In this document: positions 21,300 through 31,999 of the stretch, piece by piece
How positions within the stretch are numbered: position 1 is the stretch's first letter
Layout of the letters: every line of letters begins with the position of its first letter
The notes under the pieces: model-generated
Database searches by the model: none
What the model was told of the DNA's origin: nothing
Seen by the model: only the letters and a program-made list of their open reading frames with translations
From: Areca catechu
Lineage: Eukaryota > Streptophyta > Magnoliopsida > Arecales > Arecaceae
NCBI GenBank assembly: GCA_021397845.1
Contig: CM038038.1
Coordinates: 70,416,748-70,480,747, forward strand
Length of the DNA stretch: 64,000 nt
Direction of reading: 5' to 3'
Translations under genes and position numbers: made by a program

Positions 21300-23489
21300 A
21301 ACATATTATCCTAAATATGTAGAGGTGCTGCTAAGCATCCCTTTGTCAATCATGTAAAATCCATGATTCGTTATTATATCTAAACATGCTTTATCTTTTG
21401 GAAACTAGACTTTCAAGAAACTCATTTCCCCGAGTTCAGCAGATTATATGGGTTCTGTGCAACACTCTTATATGGTGCTAGCTATTGGCCACTCTAGAGG
21501 CATTATCATAGTCTGGTGCAAAGACATAGGCCATGTTACTTTCACTCACATTGACCATCAAGTAGTTTTTGGCATTGTTACCCTGCCAACTGGTCCCTCC
21601 TGGATTCTGGCGGTTGTTTTTGCTGGTACAATAGGCCTACTTAGACAGGCATTATGGCAATCAGTTATCTCTGTCTCTTCCATTAATCTCCCCCTTCCTG
21701 TTACTTAGGATTTTAATTACATACTACATTCGCATGATAAACAAGACAGTCAGCCTTTTAAAGTTGATAGGGATGTTAGAGAGTTTCATTCTTGTATTCA
21801 GCAAGCTAGTCTTTCAAACATGGACTTTCAAGGACCTTCCTTCACATGGTGTAATAATTAGCATAGGTTAGCTCGAGTTTGGGAATGACCAATTCACGCA
21901 TTTGCCTCTGCCTTATGTTTGCAACTTTATCTAAATTCCTAGATGAGACACCTGACTTGTTTCACCTCAGATCATTGTCTACTTCTAGTTAATCTTCAAG
22001 CTCATGTTAATAGAGGTCCTTCTCCATTTCAGTCTGAGCAAATTTTGTTATCTTCTATTGAAATTCAAACTTGGAAATATCAGGGGCATCATTTGCCAGC
22101 ATAATGACCAAAAAGCTTTTTGATTTTGGAATAAGGTGAAGGTGGGTAATATAATTAAGAAAGTGGAAGCTTTAAACACAAGATTGCTGCATCTTCAATC
22201 AAAGGAAGCTGTCATGGGGGGCTGAAGCACCTCTTATTACTTCAAAAACTTAGGGAGTATAATCACAATCTGAAATAGCTAGAGATCTTTTAGCACCAGA
22301 AGTCTCGCATCTCTTGGTTACAGCTTGGTGATCATAATGTAGCATTTTTTCACAAATCTACTATTCTGTGGTATTGGAGGAATTGTATTAGAATTATTCA
22401 CCAATCTGATGGTCATCTTTTGGAGGACGAGTTAAGCATCTCCCAGGCTGTACTTCAGCATTTTCTTGGTGGATGGGAGCATCATGATCATCCAATTTCT
22501 TCTTAGTTACCATCACTTCTGTCTATAATTTCAGTACAGCACCATAAACTGCTCTATGTGGAATTGAAAGAGATATTAGTGAAATGTAGCCTGATAAAGC
22601 ATTAAGATGCCATAGTTTCCCACCCTTCTTTCAAACCTTTTGGTACATAGTCAGAGCTGATGTTTTCTCAGCAATTAAACACTTTTTCAGGTTTGATTCC
22701 TTCCCTAACTATTGGAAAGAGACTTATATAGCTCTAATCCCTGAGAAGTCTAGTTCTTTACAAGTAACAGATTATAGACCCATAAGTTTATGTAATACAA
22801 TCTACATGGTAGTTACCAGGATTCTTGTTAATCGAATTAAACCAATATTGCCCACTTTAATTTCTCTTACACAAGGGGCTTTTATTCCAAGCTGAACACA
22901 TTGCCGATAACATCTTTTTAGGCGGAAATATTATGTACTCTTTATATATTATTGGTTCTTTTGATGGCCCTAAAAGTTGACAATGGAAAAAGTTTTTTGA
23001 TTAGGTTAATTAGAAGTTTCTTTTTGTAGTCCTAAAGCATTTTCAGTTTCATCCTAACATTTTCACATGGGTGCATGTTTGTGTTACCAACCCCAGATTT
23101 TCCCTTCTAGTGAATGGCTTTTCTACGTCCTTGCTTTTTCCTAATTAAAATGGGACCTCAAGCTTTTATAAATTTATGTAGATACTACAAAACGATGGTG
23201 GTCTCCAATCTAATTAACAGGTAATGGTTGAAGAGCAAGTTGCTAAGTTTCTTTATATATTATCACATAATATGAAGAATCATCTGATTCCATTCTTCTT
23301 TCATCACTCAAATAATTTACTAGCTCTTTCAAATGGCACTGCAAGACGGGGTTTGGCATTATTTGGATGGCCCACTCTTAGGTTCTTCTCTCATAGTAGC
23401 TGATTTCACTTTTATTCTTGATAAAATCTCGGCACAAATAGACAGCTGGTAATGGAAGTCTCTTTCCTTTGCAAGGAGAGCAACCTTGA
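21300..23489 (+). pseudogene. LINE ORF2: endonuclease and reverse transcriptase, 5' part
   Basis: The endonuclease is recognisable from LLETRLS through SRGIIIVWC and DFNYILHSHDKQ to GPSFTWCNN. These correspond to the 'ETK', 'GG..+LW', 'GDFN.IL' and 'GP.FTW.N' motifs of apurinic-type endonucleases. The reverse transcriptase shows LIPEKSSSLQVTDYRPISLC, then VVTRILVNRIKPILPTLISL, then VNGFST, and near the end DKISAQIDSW. The catalytic YxDD region is not readable. Stops and frame changes are frequent, so the copy is old. Confidence 0.78.
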
Positions 23490-24948
23490 TGTTGACTCCT
23501 ATCTTGATTTTGATGAATAACAAAATATTTAAGTATATTTGAGTACTAACTGGGTGTTAAAAGTGTGTTTATCAGATTAAGGTACTCATCAAAGCTATAC
23601 TTTATTGAAGAATTCAAATACTTGTCAAACTGTTGAAGAAGCCACCTAAATTAATGGAATTTCAAGTTATATGGACTTTGACATATAAAAATGACCTTAA
23701 AGGAGTTAAATTTTGAATTTGGCAAAGTTTCAGCAAGTTTCAGCAAAGTTTCAAGCAAGTATCGACTCACAGAATCCTGAGCTGATGCGTAGAAAGAGTT
23801 TCAGCCGGCACACATGAAGTGTCGACTCATGAAAACCAAGTATCGATACATGAGTCGACTCGTGATCAAGCAAGTATCGACTCAAAACCTGAGACCAAAA
23901 ATGATATAGAATATGCTAACTTTCAGATTTTGTCCAAGTGTTGACTCATGAAGATGAAGTGTCGACTCAAGTGTCGACTTACCAGAAGAAGTTTCGATGC
24001 ACCAAAACACTCCAAAGAGCTTCAGAAAATATTTTTGACCTGGTGTCGACTCAAGTGTCGACACATGAGTTGACTCATGACCTGAAGTATTTGCATCTGC
24101 AGGTCTGAATGAACAGTAATGGCTAGTTTTTTTAAGTAAAAAACTTTTCCAACTTGTTTCTAACGGCTACTTTATCCTCTCCAACAGTCATAAACAGTCA
24201 TTTAAGGCTTGGAAAGGTATTTAAAGTGCACCAAACACAAGAGGAAGGAAATTCATTGATTATCCATTAAAAGTTCATTGAGTATTCATTACTTGTGAAT
24301 GAAGTTGAGCCTTCAAGCATTCAATAGCATTCAAGAAGCATTCAAGTCTAATTCTTAAGCATTGATTAAGGATTCAATAACTTTGAGACAAGCTTCTCAA
24401 CAACAATCAAAGAGTTTCAAAGAAATATTTGCTTTTATTTTGAAAGCTACTTGTATTCTTACATTATACTTGATTTATCTTATTATTCCTAGTTTCAAGT
24501 GAATTAAAACTAGTGTTTGGGTTGTTAGTGAGCCTTATGTTGAAAAACCAACTAGGTTGTTGGTGAGTCTTGTGTTGAAAAATCAACTAGGTTGTTGGTG
24601 AGCCTTGTGAAAACTAACTAGGTTTTTGGTTAGCCTTGTGAAAACCAAAAGGATTTTGATTAGTGAGCCCGAAAAAACTAATCTACTATAATCAAGGAAG
24701 GATTATAGTGAAATACCCAAGTGGATCTTGGAAAGTGGACGTAGGTGCTTGGTATGCACTGAACCACTATAAATTCTTGTATTTGTAATTGCTTATTTTT
24801 CTTCTCTTGCATTTACTTTATTACTTCTACTGCATACTCTTGTTGAGCACACAAACACTTGTAAACACACTAGAACTTGTTTTAATCTTTGCAAAAATTT
24901 TTAAAACCCAATTCATCCCCCCTCTTGGGTTGCTTTAGCTGTGCAACA
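23490..24948 (+). repeat. 5' LTR of Sirevirus copy 2
   Basis: Pairs with 32,793-34,265. The U3 contains a palindrome-rich array of GTCGACTCA and TGTCGACACATGAG motifs (about 23,760-24,075). Downstream is a TATA-like GGTATTTAAAG. Near the 3' end is a short tandem series of 'AACTAGGTTGTTGGTGAGCC(T)' blocks (about 24,520-24,640). LTR divergence is several percent by eye. Confidence 0.92.
23760..24075. repeat. U3 array of GTCGACTCA-type motifs, 5' LTR copy
   Basis: At least ten copies of GTCGACTCA or its reverse complement, several built round the palindrome GTCGAC and spaced irregularly (for example AAGTGTCGACTCA and GAGTCGACTCATG). The same array is in the 3' LTR (33,055-33,425). Related motifs lie in the internal region at 29,338-29,412. 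Confidence 0.8.
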
Positions 24949-24950
24949 AA

Positions 24951-24962
24951 TGGTATCAGAGC
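24951..24962 (+). other. primer-binding site (initiator tRNA-Met), Sirevirus copy 2
   Basis: TGGTATCAGAGC, exact complement of the 3' terminal 12 bases of initiator tRNA-Met, two bases after the LTR end. Confidence 0.95.
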
Positions 24963-25006
24963 TTTGTACTTAGCTTGTAAGTCTAGCCATCTTGAGTTAA
25001 AGATCT

Positions 25007-26660
25007 ATGACAGCCACTATAGGAACTAGTGTTGTTAAGGGCCAAGACTCAAATAGACCATCACTTTTTAGTGGCACTAATTATACATATTAGAAGACTC
25101 ACATGCGAATTTATATACATTCCATTGATTACAATATTTGGAAAGTTGTTGTTAAAGGTCCTCATGTTCCTTCGATTTTGGTTAATGGCATTTCTGTTCC
25201 CAAGCTTGAAGATGATTGGGATGAAAATGACATTAAGCAATCCAAGCTTAATGCCAAAGCAATGAATTTGCTTTATTGCATATTGGATCCTAGTGAATTC
25301 AATAGGATATCCACAAATGCGTCGGCAAAGAAAATTTGGGACATACTTGAGGTTACTCATGAAGGTACCCATCAAGTGAAGAATATTTAAGTAAATATGC
25401 TCATTCATATATATGAAATATTTAGAATGAAGCCAAATGAATCCATAATTGATATGTATACAAGATTTACCAACATTGTAAATAGTATGACAAGTCTTGG
25501 CAAAGTTATGTCTAACGCTAACCTTGTTAATAAAATTCTTAGATCTTTGCCAACTTCATGGGATCCGAAAGTCACAGCAATCCAAGAAGCAAAAGATGTT
25601 GAGACACTTTCCTTGGAGCAACTTGTTAGTTCACTCATGACTTATAAGTTAAACTTAAAGCAAAAGGCAATAGATACAAATAGAAAGAAGAAAATAATTG
25701 CTCTTAAATCCACTACAACAAATGAGCCTTTAAGTGAAGAATCAGAAGAAGGTGATGATAATGATGAGGAAGCTCTTATGGCTAGGAAGTTTAGGAGATT
25801 CATGATGAAGAAAAAGTATACTTACAAAAAAAACCCACAAAAAGGAGAGCCCGATAAAGATAAAGGTAAGGACAAAGAAAAAGAAAAAGAGAAGGAGAAG
25901 GACCAACCAATCTGCTTTGAATGCAAAAAGCCCGGTCACTATAAGGTTGATTGTCCACTTCTCAAAAAGTTTAAAAGAAAGTTTAAGAAGAAAGCAATGA
26001 TGGTAAATTGGAGTGACAGTGAAGACTCCAATTCAGAGGAAGAACAACAAGAAGTCACCAAACTCTGCCTCATGGCAATTGAAAATGAGGTACAATCTAA
26101 ACTTAAATTTATTTTTGGAGAACTTAGAGATGCATTTGATGAACTTGTGCATGGGTACAAATTACTGAAAATTGAGCACAAAAAGTTGAAAAAGTATATT
26201 GATTCTTCTTCTATTGAAAACAGCAATCTTGATAATAAAAACAATGATATAAAAGCCAAGGTTGATGTTTTTGAAAAATAAAAGAATGCTCTCACAAAAG
26301 AAATAGAAGTTTTAAAGAGATCCAAGGCCTTTGTTTCAAATATGAGCTTATAAAGAAAAACAAAGAATTTGAGCTAGAAAACAAAAAGTTAAAAGATGAG
26401 CTTGATAAAGTGAAACCTTTTGTTAAAAAATTTATTTTCAGTTCTAAAAAACTAAGTCTACTTTTGAACATTCAAAGAGCTATTTTGATAAAGCTGGACT
26501 TGGTTATAAACAATAAAAGAAATAAAAATTATTGAAAAAAAAATTGTACCTACTTCTTCTAGTATCACATGTTTTTATTGTAAAAAATTTGGACATAAAG
26601 CATATCAATGAAATCAAAGAAATATAAATAAATCTAGAAAAGTTTGAGTTCCAAAAAGAA
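25007..26660 (+). pseudogene. gag of Sirevirus copy 2
   Basis: The start is set at the ATG giving MTATIGTSVVKGQDSNRP. A TGG-to-TAG type stop follows in NYTY*KTHMRIYI, and a second stop follows THQVKNI. The 294-codon frame then holds LRSLPTSWDPKVTAIQEAKD, a long Lys/Glu/Asp run, the zinc knuckle CFECKKPGHYKVDC and an acidic SEDSNSEEEQQE block. After this comes a coiled-coil-like region (KLLKIEHKKLKKYID). A second, damaged knuckle (CFYCKKFGHKAYQ) lies near 26,574-26,612. Two knuckles also appear in copy 1. The frame is lost before the nested solo LTR. Confidence 0.88.
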
Positions 26661-26670
26661 CCATTACTAC

Positions 26671-28140
26671 TGATGTGGTAGGAAGCTGACGTGTAATTTC
26701 TATCAGATGCCATGTCAGAAAAACTGCCATGGTGGACACTCCATCTCGGACTCCTTTGCCGGGCCGAGCTCCCCCAGAATGATGAGATGGCCTGTCAAAG
26801 CCAAGCTCCATCCTCCACCAGGTCGGCACCCACAAGCTCCGGGCACCTAGGTCAGAGCCGAGAAACCTCCTTCGCCGGATCGAGCCCCTCCGAGGCTGAG
26901 CCCCCTGGACAGGAGTCGAGCTCAGCACTCCTCCGCCAGGTCGAGCCCCTCCGAGGCCGAGCCCTCTGGGCTGGAGTCACATGCTGACCTCCTTCGCCAG
27001 ATCGAGCCCCTCCGAGGCCGAGCCCTCTGGGCTGGAGTCACATGCTGACCTCCTTCGCCAGATCGAGCCCCTTGGACCGGAGTCGAGCTCAGCCCTCCAC
27101 CAGGTTGAGCCCCTCAGAGGCCGAGCCCTCTAAGCAGGAGTCGAGCCTTCCTCCGCCAGGTTGAGCCCTTCCGAGGTTGAGCCCCCTGGACTGGAGTCGA
27201 GCCCAGCCCTCCTCCGCTAGGTCGAGCCCCTCGGAGGTCGAGCCCCCCAAGCCGGAGTCGAGTCCCAGCTCTCCAGTTCAGCAACCACCTCGGACAATGC
27301 AGCCAGCCACCAAAGGGACGGAGCCACCCCCCGAGGCACCAGCGAGCCACCCGAGGACTACGAGGAAGTACCCATCAAATCATAATAATTATCCACAGCC
27401 ACCACTTACACCAGAAGAGGAAGAAGCTCCCTAACCGAGATGCCACCCTCTCCACCAACCACCTGCACCACCTAGAAGAGGAAGTCAACCAGGGGATCCA
27501 AATCCCGAGGGTGGCGGCCCCCCAATCAAAGCCCTGCCAGGTTTTTCAGAGTGGAGCGACCGGAAGGAATGTCAGAGCGCATGGCAGCTTCCTTTATCAC
27601 GAATCAGGAAATACATCCCGTCCACGACACGGAACACCATCGCACGCGCCTGTCAGTATGGGGGAGATCCCGAGGTAGGCATTCAACAATCACCTGGGCT
27701 TAAAAGAACCTTCGACACCCCAGCAAGGAGGTACAAAAACTAAACCACAAGCACTCAAGCAAGGAGGGGAAGGAGGCCACACAAGAGAACCACCCAGGAG
27801 ACTGAGAATTCAAGGCTCTCGGAGATCCACAGGAAGGATCACCCGAACACAGCCATCCATCTCCAGTTCACTTTGGCCACCACCTTTCCCAACCTACTTG
27901 CACCCTCACTCACACATCATTCACTCCTCCTAGTATGGAGTCTATCTCAAGGGCTCGACTAGGAGGATCTATTTCCCTGAATCATCACTGACTTGACCGT
28001 TGGAGTGCCCCAGCCGGGATCCTCGACCCGGGTCACTAACACTTGTTTTGCAGGTCCCAAAAAGCAGGCCATCCCCGAGGAGACGAGGGTCGATCCGACA
28101 TCGATAGCAGCTACGGGCCACGACGATCTTGGCGGCAACA
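26671..28140 (+). mobile_element. GC-rich solo LTR (1,470 bp), Tat-like family
   Basis: Begins TGATGTGGTAGG and ends GGCGGCAACA. It is flanked by perfect duplications ACTAC (26,666-26,670 and 28,141-28,145). Host Sirevirus coding sequence resumes directly after it (WIPKTKT). The U3 holds a tandem array of about 62 bp. The 3' end shares the 'GGAGTGCCCC', 'TTTTGCAGGTC' and GGCGGCAACA blocks with three other LTRs in the window. No internal region, so LTR-LTR recombination is the likely origin. Frames of 60-104 codons on either strand are by-products of GC-rich repeats. Confidence 0.85.
26877..27282 (+). repeat. ~62-bp tandem array inside the GC-rich solo LTR
   Basis: About seven imperfect units, most 55-62 bp, one shorter by about 20 bp. 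Each starts near GTCGAGCCCCTCCGAGG and ends with CTCCTCCGCCAG. The unit junction (CTCC(T/G)(T/C)CGCCAG) also occurs in the 58-64-bp subunits of the 186-bp array at 59,021-61,236. This suggests a common ancestral unit. Confidence 0.8.
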
Positions 28141-28145
28141 ACTAC

Positions 28146-28305
28146 TAATCCTAAAGGACCCAAGATGGCTTGGATACCTAAAACAAAAACTTGATCTGTT
28201 TTGCAGGTGTGTCTTGCAACCAAGGAGAAAAAGAGATTGTGATATCTTGATAGCAGTTGCTCAAGACACATGACAAGAGATGTGAAGCAATTTACCTCTC
28301 AATTG
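28146..28305 (+). pseudogene. protease remnant of Sirevirus copy 2
   Basis: Reads WIPKTKT, then a stop, QVCLATKEKKRL, a stop, YLDSSCSRHMTRDVKQF. The last block is the copia protease active-site region, with the catalytic Asp in YLDS and a Gly-to-Ser change after it. It breaks off where the internal deletion begins. Confidence 0.8.
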
Positions 28306-28307
28306 AG

Positions 28308-29207
28308 CTAATACAGGGAGAGTTTGAGATGAGCATGATGGAAGAATTGAGCTACTTCCTCGGACTCTGGATCAAACAAACAAATAAAAGGATCTTCATC
28401 AACCAAGCTAAATACACAAAGAAGATTCTAAAAAAGTTTGAGATGGAGAAGACTAAACATATTGGTACACCTATGAGCCCTTCATGTAAGCTTGACAATG
28501 ATGAAATTGGTAAGAAAGTTGATCAAAAACTTTATAGAGGTATCATTGAATCTTTACTATACTTAACTGCAAGTAGACCAGATATTATGTTTAGTATATG
28601 CATGAATGCTAGATATCAGTCTGAGCCTAAGGAATCACATTTAATGGCTGTTAAATGCATACTTAGATATTTATCTAGCACTGTTGATATTAAATTATAG
28701 TACTCTAAGAACTTAGCTATAGATTTAATTGCATATTCTGATGCTAATTTTGTTGGCTGTAAGTTAGATAGAAAAACACTTTTGGAACTTGTCAATTCCT
28801 TGGAGTTAATTTAATTTTATGGTTTAGCAAAAAATAAAATTTAGTTGCATTATTTACAGCTGAAGCTGAATATATTTTAGTTGGAAGTTGTTATGATCAA
28901 ATCTTGTGGATTAAACAACTCGAGGACTTTGGCATCAAATTAACTAAGACATCCATAAGATGTGATAATACAAGTGCAATTAACTTAACTATAAATCCAG
29001 TTCAACATTCAAGAAGTAAGCATATAGAAATTAGATATCATTTTATTAGAGACCATGTTCAAAATAATGATGTTATGCTTGAATTTGTTTGTATTGAAAT
29101 GTAATTAGCTGATATTCTGACCAAGCCTCTTAATGAAAATATGTTCAGTATGATTAGAAGAGAATTGGGGTCATTAATCCTTTTGATTAGATCTCAATTA
29201 ATTTTAT
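28308..29207 (+). pseudogene. end of reverse transcriptase plus RNase H, Sirevirus copy 2
   Basis: Starts abruptly at LIQGEFEMSMMEELSYFLGL, which in copy 1 lies after YVDD, so the catalytic core is gone. It continues through NQAKYTKKILKKF, TPMSPSCKLD and YLTASRPDIMF. RNase H is in pieces: YSDANFVGCKLDRK, a frame change, CDNTSAINLTINPVQHSRSKHI and ADILTKPLNENMF. At least four stops are present. Confidence 0.85.
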
Positions 29208-29337
29208 GACCCTTGGAATTTCCTTTGAAAATTTCTTGATCAAATATCCTAGAAGATCATATTCAATTATTTATTGGCTATTAAAATCAATTACCTTAAT
29301 TTTGAATGATTTTTTTCTTATTTTCTTGATTTTTTCT

Positions 29338-29412
29338 CAAAGTGTCGACACTTTGAAGTGTCGACACCTCGAAGTGTCGACACTTGGCTTAAGCCCATGA
29401 GTCGACACTTGA
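29338..29412. repeat. internal copy of the LTR-specific TGTCGACAC motif array
   Basis: Four motifs in about 75 bp (AAGTGTCGACACTTTG, AAGTGTCGACACCTCG, AAGTGTCGACACTTGG, GAGTCGACACTTG). The spelling matches the LTR U3 array of this element. An AT-rich GAATAAATAGG follows about 15 bases later, comparable with the TATA-like box that follows the LTR array. It lies between RNase H and the env-like ORF. Confidence 0.8.
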
Positions 29413-29653
29413 CCGATGGGAACTAGTGAATAAATAGGAAAATCGAACCAATTTTTCCCACTTTTCTTCTCATTTCTCTTAAGCCGACACATCCCCCTAC
29501 TAGGGAACTTCTATTTGATTCCATATAGTGTTCAAACAGTTCTATTTTGATTTTGAGCCCTCTTTCCCTCTTGTTTTCTCTATTCTTCACGGTTTTACCG
29601 TGACTTCCTTATGCATTTCCCTTTCCATCCTTGTTTTCTTGTTTTCCTAGACA

Positions 29654-31347
29654 ATGGGGCCTAGAAAGCAGTTGGTTAGGAGGCCATGTTCAATATCCCA
29701 GGGTGCGGAGCATCGCACAAAGGCCAGATACGACGATCAGCCTGTGGAGGCAACTGCTTAGCCCAAGATTCCAGCAGGACCACCACCAGTCCCTAGGGCA
29801 AATCGCATGGCTTCTAAAGCCATTGTCGAGGGACAGAGAGTGGATTTTGACTTTATAAACCAGCAACATTTTAGTATTGGTGATTGGATGAGAGAGGCTG
29901 GTCTGGCACAGTTTTGTTCCCTCAAGGAGAGATTCTATCCAGCACTGCTAAGGGAGTTTTATGGTACACTGGCCCGAGGCGCAGATGGTTGGATGGCAAA
30001 GGTCAAAGGACCACTATACCACTGATAGTAGAGATACTGAGCAGAGTATGGGAGATCTTTAAGAGGGGTACAATAGCAGACTCGCTAATAGACAGGATCA
30101 GTGGGTATAGATGTATCTTTGAGAGAGATGACAATGGAAAGGGAGCTAGCATTATTGCTGCACGACTATCACTAGAGATGCAACTCCTTCACCACATAGT
30201 TGCTCGGATCTTATTGCTGAAGACCGGGAGGTTCTATTTCATCACTGAGAGGGAGCTTCTCATGATGGTTATCCTGATACAGAGGACTCTAGTCTGCCTA
30301 CCTATGCTCATGATATATCAGATGATGGAGGCAGCGACCAGTAGGAGACTTTGTCTGCCATATGGGATGGGTCCACTATATTATTTAGAGGAGATGGTGA
30401 GCCTTACCGGTAGCTACTCCATATAGATGTGTATGATGAGAGATCATTGCATCGCATGGAATATCACAGGTATCGAGGTCAATGGAGATGGAGAGTCTCT
30501 GGAGAGGCTGACTCGGACTCAGAGGATGTTGATGCAGATGCTAAGGAGGAGGATATACATAGTAGAGGCTGGGTCATTTGAGCCATCACGTGCTACTTCA
30601 GAGCTGCAGGCCAAGCACATGCTGAGGTGCCACCTGGAGATTCTACTATTGACAGGATCACTCGACTGGAGGATGAGATGCAGATCATTAGACAGCGAGT
30701 AGATCTGATGCATGTGGAGATGAGATCAGGTTTTCAGGAGATGAGGGAGGGATTTGCCTCAATGTTGGTAGCTTTACAGGGATTATCTTCTAGCAGGCCA
30801 CCTTTACCTCCACTAGCATCACCTGCTCCACCAACTCCACCTGCAAACACTGAGATAGGATAGCCAAGGTGACTCATCCAGTGATTTTGATGTTGCTGAT
30901 TTCATAGCGGATCTTGAGCCAGACACTGCAGCTGACCAGGATACTAAGCCTATAGCGAATACGACAAGAATTTTTGAGGATGCTCTTGCCCCATCTAGTC
31001 CAGCTGTTCAGATCCTTGTCCTTCCAAGTACCACCATTATACCTTATTCTTCATATCTAGTTGTTTCGACACCTGTCCTTTATTCTGATCCATCTGATTT
31101 ACCAACACCGTCATTTTCTGTACATCCTACCATTTCTGATTTCGATAGGATACCAGTTTTACATTTCATATCCATATCTAGTTTCTCTTTATCTAGAGAG
31201 TTAGGATCTTACACTCATGGATTTCACATTCTCTTATCTGGTCCTATGTTTGATATCACTCCACCTATTCTTGATACTGATCTGACTGATCCAGACCCTG
31301 TACCATTTTCTGACCCTGCTCCTGATGTTGCATCTTCTTCAGCATGA
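29654..31347 (+). pseudogene. env-like extra ORF of Sirevirus copy 2
   Basis: Start taken at the ATG giving MGPRKQLVRRPCS. An early stop interrupts a frame that continues with ASKAIVEGQRVDFDFINQQH and 'DWMREAGLAQFCSLKERFYPALLREFYGTL'. This is the same domain style as the copy 1 ORF (Transposase_32-like, from memory). A later frame gives a coiled-coil-like block (ITRLEDEMQIIRQRVDLM), then SSRPPLPPLASPAPPTPP. After a frame change about 157 codons of Ser/Pro/Asp-rich sequence follow (GDSSSDFDVADF through DPAPDVASSSA). Total about 560 codons. No clear signal peptide or membrane segment, so the name is positional. Confidence 0.65.
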
Positions 31348-31719
31348 GCCTGAGGGAGAGCACGACCCAGAAGCAGAAGTTGAGGACGTGGTGACATTCC
31401 TAGAGCCGTTCGCACTAGGCTTGCTAATCTCCGGCCGATGTGGCTGCGACCTCGTCCCTCTAGGATTACAGGACCTATCATTCTAGGATTTTCTTTGATG
31501 AGGACAGCACCCCTTAGGATTGGTCATTATATTAGTTCATTGTATGAGATAGTTATGTATCAGTTAGTTATGTTTGTATCAAACTATGTTTCATTATATC
31601 AAAGTTTGCAATTATATATATATGATGATGACATTTTCAGCATCATCTTGTATACTTCTACACTCTTCTTACTGTAATGCTTTTCATTTTATCTCCACTT
31701 TTCATTTTTTTTTATGATG

Positions 31720-31885
31720 ATGACAAAAAGGCGGGGAAATAATGATAAAATAAGTAAATATAATGGTAATGGAAATGAGAATATTGGTAGCAAATGAGCA
31801 TAATATTTAATATTTTATGGTATCAAAATGATAAACAAAGGAGGAGAATAAATGATAAGTAATGTTAAGGGGGAGAAAAGTTCTA
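31720..31885 (+). other. polypurine-like tracts upstream of the main PPT, Sirevirus copy 2
   Basis: AAAAAGGCGGGGAAA (about 31,725) and TTAAGGGGGAGAAAAG (about 31,866) resemble the true tract at 32,780-32,792. They parallel the multiple tracts of copy 1, which fits the Sirevirus assignment. An imperfect series of AT-rich sequence lies between. Confidence 0.55.
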
Positions 31886-31999
31886 AATAAAAAAATTTAA
31901 AAAATTTTAAAATTTCTAAACCTATTGGAGATTTTTTTAACATGCTAATACATGTAAGTTTTTGAAAAATATTTTCAGATCATATACTGAGAGGGAGCT

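Larger units (their letters stand above)
20010..23489 (+). mobile_element. L1-type LINE, degenerate, 5' segment
   Basis: Reading frames broken by many stops still show a plant L1 order. First comes a DUF4283-like ORF1 with a CCHC knuckle, then an endonuclease, then a reverse transcriptase. The segment is cut at 23,489 by Sirevirus copy 2 (duplication CTTGA) and resumes at 34,271. The left end abuts the chromovirus LTR, so the LINE 5' end is missing from view. No intact ORF remains. Confidence 0.8.

Noticed and set aside
26614..27434. Pro/Ser-rich frames in the GC-rich solo LTR
   Set aside because: They follow the 62-bp tandem array and lie between the termini of a solo LTR. No domain is recognisable.
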